From the NCBI RefSeq assembly GCF_000875975.1, contig NZ_BAWW01000039.1:1-64000 (forward strand): a stretch of DNA of 64,000 nt. The letters are read 5' to 3'. This document shows positions 43,821-53,501 of the stretch, in pieces; within the stretch, counting starts at the first letter, position 1; every line of letters starts with the position of its first letter. This stretch comes from Parachlamydia acanthamoebae (GTDB lineage Bacteria; Chlamydiota; Chlamydiia; Chlamydiales; Parachlamydiaceae). Under the pieces are notes generated by a model. The model was not told where the DNA came from, searched no databases, and saw nothing but the letters and a program-made list of their open reading frames with translations. The position numbers and the translations under genes were made by a program.

Positions 43821-45260
43821 ATGACTGTTCATAATGTAAATCATCCGCTTAATTTCCCCAATGAAACGTCTACTGCCCAAAAACCTCAGCCAACATCTAA
43901 ATCGCATTCATTTTTAAAAATAATGAATAAAAATAACATCAATTCTATTCCTTCTTCATTTAAACAAATTCAGCCACATACCCATATGATTATTCCCCCC
44001 ATGAATATCGCCCGCAGCATCGCTCCTGAAGCTAAAGGGATGTCATCATTGCCCTCCACTGTATATGTAAATGGCCGGATTGTTTTTACTGCGGGAGAAA
44101 AATTAGAACAGAAAGAGGCTTTTATGCACCTTTTAAAAAATATTTACTTGTCTGGCTTTAAAAATTTTGGCATCCAGTCGATTTCCCTCACAAACGACCT
44201 CGATCTTTTTTTAAAAAAAATGACCGAGCAAACAGAAACCGGCATTCAATTTCAACAAAACATTAAAAAATATTTATGTGCGTATAGCATCATACATTTT
44301 GGCAAATTAAAAGAACTTTTTAGCAATGAATTTCCATCTACTATTATACAGTGGGATTATTTAAAAAAATGCATGAAAGAAATAAAGAAAAAGTCTCAGC
44401 ATTTGCGAGAAACTAATCCACAAGAGCTTGAAAGAATTGTGACGAATTATTTCATAAAACTCATTATTTACAGCAACAGCTCTTTTCAAAATACCTTAGA
44501 TTTTCAATCTAATCTTCTTGCAAAGATGACAAATCAAGACCAAGAAAGCTTGCAATTTCAAGAAATTGTCTCTTGCTTAGCAATACGTCAAAAAATCACC
44601 TTAAATGGTGATTTAAGGAAATTAGAAAATTTATTCTCTAAGCAATTTCCTGATATCGCGATCAATTGGAAAGAATTCGAAAATTTCATATTAAAAACAA
44701 AAGAAAATTTGGATGAATTTTACCAGGATCACGCCACGTATAAAAAATTAATGTTCACTGAGTTCATAAAATACTTTGTTCCCGCTTATGAAATTTTGCA
44801 ATTCATGACGATTAACCAATTGCAATCCATTAAAATACTCCTAGAGAGCATTTTCCCACGCTTTAACGATGAAAATAGCAAGCAAAAAATGGTCATTCGT
44901 GACTTTACACCCATAGATGAGAGCCATAAAAGTGCTGAATATTGGATAAACTGTGATGCGAAAGGCTTCTCGAATACATTAGTGAAAAATAAGGGGATTT
45001 ATCCAAAACAAAAAAATGGACTCCACGGGCATGACACAACACAAAAAATCGCGACGCTTTATCTAAAATGGATGGTATCTAAACCATCGCAAAATGAACT
45101 TCACACACAACTCACTCTTGATTCTTTAGAGTTGACTCCATATGGAGAGAATCAATTTGAGAAAGTTGTGAAAAATTTTAGAAAATGGGAGATGCCACAA
45201 AATGTGACAAACTCCACATCGGAGAAGACGTATATCAAACTCAGTTTTGTATCACTCTAA
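43821..45260 (+). CDS. Hypothetical 479-residue protein, possible effector
   Basis: Start ATG 43821 chosen because GGAG lies six bases upstream; ATG at 43791 has no site. No membrane segment. The N-terminal ~80 residues are polar, Asn/Ser/Pro/Thr-rich and probably disordered, as in many type III secreted proteins. The middle is helical with Lys- and Glu-rich stretches and repeats a motif around F...IIQWDYLKK / DIAINWKEFENF, suggesting an internal duplication (~150-230 and ~255-330). The C-terminus has YPKQKNGLHGHDTTQKIATL. I do not recognise a family. Confidence 0.55.
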   Translation: MTVHNVNHPLNFPNETSTAQKPQPTSKSHSFLKIMNKNNINSIPSSFKQIQPHTHMIIPPMNIARSIAPEAKGMSSLPSTVYVNGRIVFTAGEKLEQKEAFMHLLKNIYLSGFKNFGIQSISLTNDLDLFLKKMTEQTETGIQFQQNIKKYLCAYSIIHFGKLKELFSNEFPSTIIQWDYLKKCMKEIKKKSQHLRETNPQELERIVTNYFIKLIIYSNSSFQNTLDFQSNLLAKMTNQDQESLQFQEIVSCLAIRQKITLNGDLRKLENLFSKQFPDIAINWKEFENFILKTKENLDEFYQDHATYKKLMFTEFIKYFVPAYEILQFMTINQLQSIKILLESIFPRFNDENSKQKMVIRDFTPIDESHKSAEYWINCDAKGFSNTLVKNKGIYPKQKNGLHGHDTTQKIATLYLKWMVSKPSQNELHTQLTLDSLELTPYGENQFEKVVKNFRKWEMPQNVTNSTSEKTYIKLSFVSL

Positions 45261-45263
45261 GGC

Positions 45264-46322
45264 TTACTTTAACGAAGCGATGTCGATAACAAAGCGGTAT
45301 TTCACGTCGCTTTTCAACATCCGCTCATAAGCTTCGTTGATTTTTTGGATCGGAATCATTTCAATATCTGACACAATGTTATGCTGGGCGCAAAAGTCCA
45401 GCATCTCTTGAGTTTCTTTGATTCCGCCAATGACAGATCCTGCAATGCTTCGACGCTTTAAAATAAGAGCTTCTACAGACGGAGAAGGGTGAGGGGCAGA
45501 TGGGAGGCCAACCAAGCATAGGGTCCCATCTCGCTTAAGCAATTCCAAAAAAGCATTCAAATTATGGGGTGCAGCAACCGTATTTAGAATGAAGTCAAAA
45601 CTATTTACGTGTTTTTTCATTTCATCTGGATTTTTTGACACAACAACTTCATCAGCTCCCAGCCGTTTTGCGTCTTCTGTTTTACCTGGAGAAGTAGTAA
45701 AAACGACCACGTGAGCTCCAAGGGCATGCGCAAATTTAACGCCCATATGCCCCAATCCTCCGAGCCCCACAATTCCAACCTTATCCCCCTTCCCCACTTT
45801 CCAGTGACGCAAAGGAGAATAAGTGGTGATTCCCGCACACAATAAAGGAGCTACAGCAGCTAAATGATCTTTTAGTTTTTCTGAGACATGGAGGACAAAT
45901 TTCTCATCCACTACGATTTGTGTGGAGTAACCTCCATACGTCATTTTTCCATTATGCTTATCCTGGCTGTTATATGTTAATATCCCCCCATTTTCACAGT
46001 ATTGCTCTAGATTCTCACGACAACTTGCGCAACTTCGACAAGAATCCACCAAGCATCCTACCGCTGCTAATTCACCGACTTTGAAAGAGTTGACTGCATT
46101 CCCCACTTTTGTTACTTTTCCTACAATCTCATGTCCTGGAACCATCGGATACACGGAATTCTTCCACTCATTTCGGGACATGTGCAAATCTGTATGGCAC
46201 ACCCCACAATACAAAATTTCAATCTGCACATCATGTGGGCCTGGTTCACGTCGTTCAATACTAAAGGCTTCTAGTGGTGTTGTGGCGGATAGAGCGGCAT
46301 AAGTAGCGATTGTTTTGGTCAT
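45264..46322 (-). CDS. Zinc-dependent NAD(P)-linked alcohol dehydrogenase (YahK/CAD type)
   Basis: 352 residues, the standard length. Catalytic zinc ligands are in CGVCHTDLHMSRNEW and GHEIVGKVTKVG. The structural zinc cluster is SCRSCASCRENLEQYC. The NADP fold is GIVGLGGLGHMGVKFAHAL. The order and the NGGILTYN stretch fit the YahK/cinnamyl-alcohol-dehydrogenase-like group that reduces aldehydes with NADPH. Convergent with the hypothetical gene before it (three bases apart). Confidence 0.92.
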   Translation of the reverse strand: MTKTIATYAALSATTPLEAFSIERREPGPHDVQIEILYCGVCHTDLHMSRNEWKNSVYPMVPGHEIVGKVTKVGNAVNSFKVGELAAVGCLVDSCRSCASCRENLEQYCENGGILTYNSQDKHNGKMTYGGYSTQIVVDEKFVLHVSEKLKDHLAAVAPLLCAGITTYSPLRHWKVGKGDKVGIVGLGGLGHMGVKFAHALGAHVVVFTTSPGKTEDAKRLGADEVVVSKNPDEMKKHVNSFDFILNTVAAPHNLNAFLELLKRDGTLCLVGLPSAPHPSPSVEALILKRRSIAGSVIGGIKETQEMLDFCAQHNIVSDIEMIPIQKINEAYERMLKSDVKYRFVIDIASLK

Positions 46323-46444
46323 GTTCCCCTCTGATTAAAATTTAAACTTTACTATAAATTACTCGACCACTCAGCTCTTAGTCAACTCTAATCTTGAGTA
46401 TTGTTTTTTTAAAGTCTATGATGCACCTCCAAGGATGTTCACCG

Positions 46445-47053
46445 ATGCAAAAACAGGAATACGAAATAGTCATTTTTGATCTAGGAAGGGTTTTATTTAA
46501 TTGGAATCCCTATCAATCTGCTCAAGATCTTATTCAATCAGACCCTTCATTTGATCTTGCCATTTACACAATCACACAAACACCTTTCTGGAACCTATTC
46601 GATTTAGGATATATTTCGTCCAAAGAGATGATCGAATACTTTTCTGAAAAATTTCCATCTCATCATCTAAGTCTTTTTTTTGAAAAAGTCAAAGAAGATT
46701 TGACTATTATCGATTTTGGATTAGAGGTCTTAGAAAAAGCTCAAAAAAAAGGCTGCCGAACCTACATTCTTTCCAATCTATCAGGAGAATTTCATGAGTG
46801 GCTGACCCATAAATATCCATTTTTGCAGACGTTTAATGGGGCTGTTTTTTCTTATCAAATTCACAAAATGAAGCCTGATTTTCAAATCTACCGATATCTT
46901 TTGGATAAATATCAATTAAACCCACAGAATTGCTTGTTTATTGATGATCTTGAAGTGAATGTATTTTCTGCAGAAAAAGTTGGAATCGATAGTATTCTTT
47001 TTGAAATAAACGATAAAATTAAAGAACAATTAATCTTAAAAGGTTTAGGATAA
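46445..47053 (+). CDS. HAD-superfamily hydrolase (YihX/haloacid-dehalogenase-like)
   Basis: 202 residues from ATG 46445, which has AAGGA nine bases upstream; upstream ATGs (46394, 46418) add a sequence unrelated to the family. The nucleophile is Asp12 in VIFDLGRVLFNW; motif II is TYILSNLSGEF; the lysine lies in HKMKPDFQIY; motif IV is CLFIDDLEVNVFSAEKVG. Small sugar-phosphate or nucleotide phosphatase, cytosolic. Substrate not readable. Confidence 0.88.
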   Translation: MQKQEYEIVIFDLGRVLFNWNPYQSAQDLIQSDPSFDLAIYTITQTPFWNLFDLGYISSKEMIEYFSEKFPSHHLSLFFEKVKEDLTIIDFGLEVLEKAQKKGCRTYILSNLSGEFHEWLTHKYPFLQTFNGAVFSYQIHKMKPDFQIYRYLLDKYQLNPQNCLFIDDLEVNVFSAEKVGIDSILFEINDKIKEQLILKGLG

Positions 47054-47062
47054 TACTATCCT

Positions 47063-47090
47063 TTGAAAATAAACGATCATTTAGTATAAT
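47063..47090 (+). promoter_or_regulatory. Promoter of the Ulp1-like gene
   Basis: -35 TTGAAA (47063-47068), a 16-base spacer, perfect -10 TATAAT (47085-47090). The next gene begins at 47129. Confidence 0.65.
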
Positions 47091-47128
47091 TTATTTATAA
47101 CAAGATGGTTTTTTTAAAGGAGCATGAT

Positions 47129-48535
47129 ATGTCGTCGCCAAGCTTTTTTTCCTGTGTTAGCGATCATTCCAATAAAACAGGCCGTTTTTTAGAAAATTAT
47201 CTTTACTTAGATGGGATATCTGGAAAGCTAGGCGCTCGCCGATTTACAGTGCTCGAGCAAAACACAATACAAGAAATTAGGCCTTCCTCGCTTTCCAAAA
47301 AACAAATTTTTTTAACCATTGCCAAACTCGTTTCATTTACGTTCTTTCCTCTAGCCCTCGTTGCATTGGTTGGTAAAGCCATCTATCGCAAAAATCATAC
47401 ATTTCAGATTTTAACAACTACTGCAGAGAAAAAAGAGCCAAAGCTTCCAGGTGCGCCTCAAGAATACTTAGACAAACAATGGTCAAAATATAAGAAAAAT
47501 GCCCACGAATTTACTGAAAATGGCGAACCAAGTAATTCTCTCGTTATTTTGGAAGAGGAGTTTAAGAGCGGAGCGAAATCTTGCGTAAGCCCTGATCTGG
47601 CATCTCTTGCAGATCTCACTCCCCTGCATGAAACAAATTCAAAAGTCTTTTTTTTACCAAAAAAAAGTAGTCAATACTTTGATGTTTCTAAAAAAGAAGA
47701 TTTCATTCTTCTAAAACAAACTCTAACAGCAGCTTTCGCGACAGGAAAAGATATGGTCGTTGTGCGCTTTTCAAATCACATCCACACTGTTGCGGCTGGA
47801 TTTTGCTCTGATGGGAGATTTAAAATCATAGATTCCATGTCACACCCGATATTCAACGTGAAAAAATTTACAACCAAACTTAATCAATTAGGGATTACGG
47901 ATGCACAAGGAAAAAGAGTGAATTTTCATGGAGAATACATTAATACAAAGATCCAAAGAGGAGGGCATGAGTGCGTCCGCTTTGCGATGCTTTATTGCCA
48001 TCAGATGGCAAAAAAAAATGATTTAGAAGCCTACCAAGAAGTAAATGGAGCATTTTGTGAAGGAAAACTCACGCAATTTGAAGATTATGAGAGAATTGAC
48101 GGATCATCAAAGATTAAAAAGATAGATGCAAACCGAAGCATTTACACTAATTTCATGAAGTCTTGGGCTTATAGGACCGTTGGTTTACGTGTGAATTCGT
48201 GGCTAGATCTGCCTATTGCACAGTTAAGTCCTAAATGGTCAATTCATGGTCCTTTCATTTACTATAACCTAAAAAATAATGAAGACGAAGTGCCCAAACG
48301 CACAATCCCAGTCAATAGAAAAGTTTTCTTCAATGATGGGGATCAAAATATCCTTCTTTCCTCTATCGATAACATGCCAAAAGAACAAGAGATTGTAATT
48401 CCTGAAAACGCATCCATTAGAGAACTGATCAACCAACAGCTTTTCACTCAATTTTTACTTTTCATAGATAAAGAGAAAAAACCTCGCATGTTTGGTCTAC
48501 TTCCAGGACAAAAGTTAGAAGTTAAGGCTCACTAG
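47129..48535 (+). CDS. Membrane-anchored candidate Ulp1/ChlaDub-type (clan CE) cysteine protease effector
   Basis: 468 residues from ATG 47129, chosen for its AAAGGAG site (ATG 47105 has none). A hydrophobic segment lies at ~62-87 (IFLTIAKLVSFTFFPLALVA). The middle domain has NHIHTVAAGF (His217/219), FKIIDSMSHP (Asp235), IQRGGHECVRFAMLYC (Gln276, Cys282). His-Asp 16-18, Asp-Gln 41 and Gln-Cys 6 residues apart are nearly the spacing of Ulp1 (His514, Asp531, Gln574, Cys580). Clan CE proteases of chlamydiae remove ubiquitin or NEDD8 in the host cell and also carry an N-terminal membrane segment. The residues are seen; the fold is inferred. The C-terminal ~130 residues are unassigned. Confidence 0.6.
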   Translation: MSSPSFFSCVSDHSNKTGRFLENYLYLDGISGKLGARRFTVLEQNTIQEIRPSSLSKKQIFLTIAKLVSFTFFPLALVALVGKAIYRKNHTFQILTTTAEKKEPKLPGAPQEYLDKQWSKYKKNAHEFTENGEPSNSLVILEEEFKSGAKSCVSPDLASLADLTPLHETNSKVFFLPKKSSQYFDVSKKEDFILLKQTLTAAFATGKDMVVVRFSNHIHTVAAGFCSDGRFKIIDSMSHPIFNVKKFTTKLNQLGITDAQGKRVNFHGEYINTKIQRGGHECVRFAMLYCHQMAKKNDLEAYQEVNGAFCEGKLTQFEDYERIDGSSKIKKIDANRSIYTNFMKSWAYRTVGLRVNSWLDLPIAQLSPKWSIHGPFIYYNLKNNEDEVPKRTIPVNRKVFFNDGDQNILLSSIDNMPKEQEIVIPENASIRELINQQLFTQFLLFIDKEKKPRMFGLLPGQKLEVKAH

Positions 48536-48563
48536 CGAAAAACATTCAGTTATTTGCCCATTA

Positions 48564-48572
48564 TGCTATAAT
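48564..48572 (+). promoter_or_regulatory. Extended -10 promoter of the holin-like gene
   Basis: TG, one base, then perfect TATAAT at 48567-48572; no clear -35. The gene start is 53 bases downstream. Confidence 0.5.
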
Positions 48573-48624
48573 GAAATTAGCAATTTGCACTCTTGTGTGA
48601 CCATCACAAACAAAGGAGGACAAA

Positions 48625-48864
48625 ATGTTAAATCCAACAAAACTCGGTCTCGCAGGGGGAATTCTCTGGGGATTATCCATGTTTGTTTGCACCCTTCTTG
48701 CCCATTATTTTGGATATGGCACCCACTGGCTTAGCTTGGTGAGTGATGTTTACCCAGGTTATTCCGTTTCATTGCTTGGGTCCATCATTGGACTCATTTA
48801 TGGATTCATAGATGGCTTTGTAGGTCTTTTCCTTTTGGGATGGCTTTACAACAAGCTATTATAG
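48625..48864 (+). CDS. Small two-helix membrane protein (annotated elsewhere as holin-like)
   Basis: 79 residues with an AAAGGAGG site. Two hydrophobic helices: LAGGILWGLSMFVCTLLAHY and SIIGLIYGFIDGFVGLFLLG, joined by a loop with YPGYSVS. The pattern matches small proteins labelled bacteriophage holin in many bacterial genomes, from memory; there is no phage gene nearby, so it is probably a housekeeping membrane protein of unknown role. It ends at a shared terminator. Confidence 0.75.
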   Translation: MLNPTKLGLAGGILWGLSMFVCTLLAHYFGYGTHWLSLVSDVYPGYSVSLLGSIIGLIYGFIDGFVGLFLLGWLYNKLL

Positions 48865-48870
48865 AATCCG

Positions 48871-48902
48871 GAAAGATGGAAGTGCGTGCATTTCCATCTT
48901 TC
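48871..48902. terminator. Bidirectional terminator-like hairpin
   Basis: GAAAGATGGAA (48871-48881) pairs with TTCCATCTTTC (48892-48902) over a 10-base loop. It lies exactly between the small membrane gene and the convergent efflux operon. Confidence 0.65.
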
Positions 48903-50378
48903 TTAATCACAACTCACGACAGGGTTAATCGCCGTGTTATCAGCATCCGTTACCCACCCACCACCTAAAGCTTTATAGAGTTGAACAACCGCGCTGAAAT
49001 TTTCAGCTTGAGATTGCACTAAATCTAGCTGTGATCTAAAAAGAGATCTTTCCGCATCCAAGACGGTTAAATAGTCGACCTCGCCTTCTACATAACGCAA
49101 TTTTGCAAGTTGGAGGTAATCACTTAAAACTTTTACCTGACTTGTATGCTCAATGACTAATTGTTGATTTTTTTGACACGCGATCAAAGCATCATTTGCT
49201 TCTCGAAAGGCGGTTAAAATGGTTTGTCGATAAGTAAATAAAAGCTCATCACGGCGCGCCTTTTCTGTTTCTACACGGTAGTAGATTTGCCCTGCGTCAA
49301 AAATGGTTTGCACAGCAGAGATTCCATATTGCCAAAATTCTGCTGGTGATGTCAGGAAAAGGCTAATACGATCACTTTCACTTCCATAGATTCCCATTAG
49401 AGTAAACTGAGGGAAAAATAGAGCTCGCGCTTGCGTAACATGTGCATTTGCTGCAATTAAGTTATATTCAGCCTGGACAATATCGGGTCGCCTTGTCAAT
49501 AGATCGGACGGTAAACCAAGTGGAATCTTGACCGGATATTTAAAGGCATCTAAGGCTTTTCCTCGCAAAATGGAGTGAGGGTTTTCCCCTAATAAAATAC
49601 TAATTAAGTTCTCTTGCTGAGGAATGCTGCGCTCAAATTCAAGCACACTGATGGCCGCAGTTTTAACCTCAGATTCGGCCTGTCTGACCTCAAGTCGTGA
49701 AGTTTCTCCTACATTAAAACGATTTACAGCTAGTTCTAAAGATCGTGTTCGAGACTGCAATGTTTTTTTTGAAATTTCTAGCTGCGCATCGAGCTCACGC
49801 AAAGTGATATACGCGTTGATAACTGAGGTCACGACTGTAATAATGACCGTACGTCTGGCTTCAATCTGACCTAACATATCAGCGTAAGCCGCATCGGAAG
49901 CACTTCGGATACGGCCCCAAAAATCAAGTTCCCAATTTAAATTTAATGAAGCTAAAAAGTCATTATTGATTCGGCTTACCCCAGGAGAGATAGGCGTATT
50001 CGAGTTAAACGTATTGATATTTTGGCTTGGTTCTAGAGCTGATGGCAAGGCAATAGAGCTTTTAAAACGATTGTAACTTACATTTCCTGTAAGAAAAGGG
50101 AAAAGCGGAGCACTTTCCACTCGATATAACGAATAGTATTCGTATACGCGATTGATGGCGACTTGTAGGTCTTGATTATTCTTGAGTGCAACAGTAATCA
50201 ATTCATCTAATACAGGATCATCAAACTGCTTCCACCAACCAACATTGCATAACGTGCTATCGTCATTATTTTGCAATCTCCATTCGTCAGGAAGATCAAC
50301 ATATTGACGATCATAATAGGGTCGAATACATCCTATCAACGATAATAATAGAAAAAGAACAAGGGCCCAGCGCTTCAT
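48903..50378 (-). CDS. RND efflux outer membrane channel (OprM/NodT-type lipoprotein)
   Basis: 491 residues. The signal peptide has a lipobox (LIGC). Outer membrane factor pattern: VALKNNQDLQVAINRVYEYY, ASLNLNWELDFWGRIRSASD, LPSDLLTRRPDIVQAEYNLI and the C-terminal ALGGGW. It forms the trimeric exit tunnel of a tripartite pump with the two genes upstream on the same strand. Its ATG overlaps the pump's stop (ATGA), so subunits are made together. Confidence 0.93.
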   Translation of the reverse strand: MKRWALVLFLLLSLIGCIRPYYDRQYVDLPDEWRLQNNDDSTLCNVGWWKQFDDPVLDELITVALKNNQDLQVAINRVYEYYSLYRVESAPLFPFLTGNVSYNRFKSSIALPSALEPSQNINTFNSNTPISPGVSRINNDFLASLNLNWELDFWGRIRSASDAAYADMLGQIEARRTVIITVVTSVINAYITLRELDAQLEISKKTLQSRTRSLELAVNRFNVGETSRLEVRQAESEVKTAAISVLEFERSIPQQENLISILLGENPHSILRGKALDAFKYPVKIPLGLPSDLLTRRPDIVQAEYNLIAANAHVTQARALFFPQFTLMGIYGSESDRISLFLTSPAEFWQYGISAVQTIFDAGQIYYRVETEKARRDELLFTYRQTILTAFREANDALIACQKNQQLVIEHTSQVKVLSDYLQLAKLRYVEGEVDYLTVLDAERSLFRSQLDLVQSQAENFSAVVQLYKALGGGWVTDADNTAINPVVSCD

Positions 50379-53300
50379 TTTTGGACTCCAGAATCATTTT
50401 TCTTTGCTTCAGAATAACTTGCGATCAGATTAAAAAAGAGGGGTACAAAAAATACGGCTAAGAATGTCGCAGCAATCATGCCCCCCATCACTCCCATACC
50501 AACAGAATGACGGCTATTTGCCCCTGCTCCAGAGCTAAACACAAGAGGAACTACCCCGAAGATAAATGTAAGAGAAGTCATCAAAATCGCTCTAAAGCGC
50601 AATCTTCCAGCTTCGATAGCGGCCTCTCTGATGGACATGCCTTCCTCATGCTTGATCATCGCAAATTCCACGATCAAAATCGCATTTTTAGCAGCAAGAG
50701 CAATAATCGTAATTAAACCGATTTGAAAATAGATGTCGTTTGTCATTCCAGCCAACCACACAGACAGGAACGCTCCAAAAATTCCAAAAGGGATCGCTAA
50801 GACAATTACAAGAGGAATATTCCATCTTTCATAAAGACCGGCTAGTATTAAAAAAACCATTAAAAGACTAGCCATCAGCATTTTAGTTGAAGTTCCACCA
50901 GCGACCTTTTCTTGGTAGGATTCCCCTCCCCATGCAAATGCCATATCAGAGGGCAAGACTTCTTTGGCAACTTCTTCCATTATCCGCATGGCCTGCCCAG
51001 AGCTATATCCTGGAGCCGAGCTTCCATTAATTTTGGCAGAAGGAAAAGAATTGAATCGACTAACCAAATTAGGACCAGAAGTATTCTTTATCGTCACAAG
51101 CGACTTTAATGGAATCATTTGCCCTTGAGTGGATTTGACATAAATCTGTTCAATATCCAAAGGATTTTCACGTAACCGGGGCTGTGCCATAATCGTAACA
51201 CGATAGACTCTTCCAAACATGTTAAAATTGTTTACATAAAATGACCCAAAAAAGCTTTGTAAAGAACTGTAAATTTCACTGATCGGTACACCGAGAGACC
51301 GTGCTTTGTCCCGATTAACATCCACATAAAGCTGCATGGCATTCGCATTAATTGTGGATATCAGGTTAACCAATTCGGGTCGTTGCTTCGCTTTTTCAAT
51401 AAATTTCTCAGTAATCTCTTGCAGATGTGCATAATCCCCTTTTCCTCGATTCTCAATCCAAAATTCGAAACCGCCAATAGTTCCGAGTCCTTGAATGGCA
51501 GGGGGATTAAACAATAAAGCTTGCCCTTGTGCGATATGGCTATACTTTTTAGAGAGATCCATCAAAACAGCTTCGGCATGTTCTTTAGGATCTGTTCTTA
51601 ATGCCCAATCTTTTAAAACTGTAAAACTGGATCCCTGATTTGTACGATTTAAGCTGTCAATAAAGCTAAAACCGGTTAATTCAAAAACCTCTTCAACGGC
51701 GGGATTTTGTAAGGCAATTTTTGCCGCCTCTGCGGAAACTTCCTCGGTACGATTTAGGCTGGCACCTTCGGGCATATTAATCATTGTAATCAGATACCCC
51801 TGATCTTCTTCAGGAATAAAACTGGTGGGAATAATGTAAAAAAGAACACCTGTTAACCCACAAAAAATTAAAAAACTAAAAATCCCTGTCCAAGGATGAT
51901 CAACAAGCCACTCTGCACCCTTAATGTAGAAATTGGTAAAGCGATCAAAAAAACGATCAAAAAGCTGAGTAAATTTTGAAGGGGTCTTTTGAGGCTTAAT
52001 TAAAATAGCGGAAAGTGCAGGGCTCAAAGTCAATGCAACACACCCTGAGATAATGACAGAGACAGAAATTGTCAAAGCAAACTGCTTATATAACTGCCCG
52101 GTAATCCCTCCCAAAAACGCCACAGGAAGAAACACGGCACATAAAACCAACACAATCGCAATAATCGGGGCTGTGACTTCTCGCATTGCCTGATGAGCCG
52201 CTTCGTTCGCAGAGGTCTTGAGCAGTCGCATGTTCCGTTCTACGTTTTCAATCACAACAATTGCATCATCCACCACAATTCCGATAGCTAAAACTATGCC
52301 GAATAGGGTCAATGTATTAATGGAAAGTCCCATGACAAGCATTCCTGCAAACGCTCCGACGATCGAAATAACCATGGCTTGTAAAGGAATAATGGTTAAT
52401 CGAACATTCTGAAGAAAAACGAAAACAACCAAAGCAACAAGAAAACCTGCCTCAATAATCGTTTTTATGACTTCGTGAATAGAGGCATTCACAAATTTTG
52501 TGGTATCATAAGGGATGGAATACGTAATCCCCTGTGGAAAATGACTGGCAATCTCCTCCATTTTATTTTTGATATTTTCAGCCACTTGTAAAGCATTTGC
52601 CCCAAACTGTTGATAAACACCAATTGAAATAGTAGGGACACCGTTAAGCTTACTCACCACATTATAATTCTGAGCTCCCAATTGCGCATAACCCACATCT
52701 TTTAGATAAACCACAGAACCATTTGGATTCGCTTTCAAAATGATCTGATTAAATTCCTCGGGTGTACTTAAACGCCCCGTACTTGTAATGGAAATGGTTA
52801 ACTCTGTGGGCCCCGCAGTAGGAGGTTCGCCCAAACGTCCCACAGCATATTCTGAGTTTTGATCAATAATTGCATTGGCTACATCTTGTGTCGATAGCTC
52901 ATATTTAACTAATAAAGCAGGGTCTAGCCATATTCTCATGGCGTAGGTGCGATCGTTAATAATCGAAACACTACTCACGCCAGGAGTTCGCTGAAGCTCT
53001 TCGACAATATTGACAGTGGCATAGTTACTTAGAAAGATTTCATCATACCGATCATCTGGGGATTGAATTCCAATCGCAAGCAAAATAGCTGGCGTTTGTT
53101 TTAATATGGTAACACCACTCTTTTGAACTTCCGGGGGTAAAAGAGGCTGAGCAATGCTCGCTTGGTTTTGGACGTTAATCAAAGCTTCTTCAATATCAGA
53201 TCCAATATTGAAAAAAACGTTTAAGCTATAGTCTCCCGTGTAGGAGCTATTGGAATACATATAGATCATGTTTTCCACATTATTGATCTGTTGCTCTAGC

Positions 53301-53494
53301 GGTGCAGCCACAGAATTTGCAACCGTTTGAGCACTAGCTCCCGCATAAGATGTTTGCACATTAATTTGAGGGGGTAAAAGATTCGGGAATTGTTCAATTG
53401 GCAGAAAAAAAAGTGAAGCCAAACCAGCAAGCAAAATAAAAATAGAGAAAACAGTTGAAAGAATCGGACGATCAATAAAAAAACTGGCTAACAT
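50375..53494 (-). CDS. RND multidrug efflux pump, inner membrane transporter (AcrB/MexB type)
   Basis: 1039 residues, full length for the HAE1 class. Twelve helices with two large external loops. FFIDRPILSTVFSIFILLAG at the start, the proton-relay LAIGIVVDDAIVVIENVERN with paired Asp at ~408-409, PTSFIPEEDQGYL, and GLITIIALAAKNAILIVEFA. It exports drugs, bile acids or other amphiphiles using the proton gradient. Middle gene of the operon adaptor > pump > channel. Confidence 0.97.
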   Translation of the reverse strand: MLASFFIDRPILSTVFSIFILLAGLASLFFLPIEQFPNLLPPQINVQTSYAGASAQTVANSVAAPLEQQINNVENMIYMYSNSSYTGDYSLNVFFNIGSDIEEALINVQNQASIAQPLLPPEVQKSGVTILKQTPAILLAIGIQSPDDRYDEIFLSNYATVNIVEELQRTPGVSSVSIINDRTYAMRIWLDPALLVKYELSTQDVANAIIDQNSEYAVGRLGEPPTAGPTELTISITSTGRLSTPEEFNQIILKANPNGSVVYLKDVGYAQLGAQNYNVVSKLNGVPTISIGVYQQFGANALQVAENIKNKMEEIASHFPQGITYSIPYDTTKFVNASIHEVIKTIIEAGFLVALVVFVFLQNVRLTIIPLQAMVISIVGAFAGMLVMGLSINTLTLFGIVLAIGIVVDDAIVVIENVERNMRLLKTSANEAAHQAMREVTAPIIAIVLVLCAVFLPVAFLGGITGQLYKQFALTISVSVIISGCVALTLSPALSAILIKPQKTPSKFTQLFDRFFDRFTNFYIKGAEWLVDHPWTGIFSFLIFCGLTGVLFYIIPTSFIPEEDQGYLITMINMPEGASLNRTEEVSAEAAKIALQNPAVEEVFELTGFSFIDSLNRTNQGSSFTVLKDWALRTDPKEHAEAVLMDLSKKYSHIAQGQALLFNPPAIQGLGTIGGFEFWIENRGKGDYAHLQEITEKFIEKAKQRPELVNLISTINANAMQLYVDVNRDKARSLGVPISEIYSSLQSFFGSFYVNNFNMFGRVYRVTIMAQPRLRENPLDIEQIYVKSTQGQMIPLKSLVTIKNTSGPNLVSRFNSFPSAKINGSSAPGYSSGQAMRIMEEVAKEVLPSDMAFAWGGESYQEKVAGGTSTKMLMASLLMVFLILAGLYERWNIPLVIVLAIPFGIFGAFLSVWLAGMTNDIYFQIGLITIIALAAKNAILIVEFAMIKHEEGMSIREAAIEAGRLRFRAILMTSLTFIFGVVPLVFSSGAGANSRHSVGMGVMGGMIAATFLAVFFVPLFFNLIASYSEAKKNDSGVQK

Positions 53495-53501
53495 GCGTGC
53501 A

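Noticed and set aside
48625-48864. Holin-like gene as sign of a prophage
   Set aside because: No other phage gene (integrase, lysin, structural) occurs in the window, and the family name is an annotation habit.
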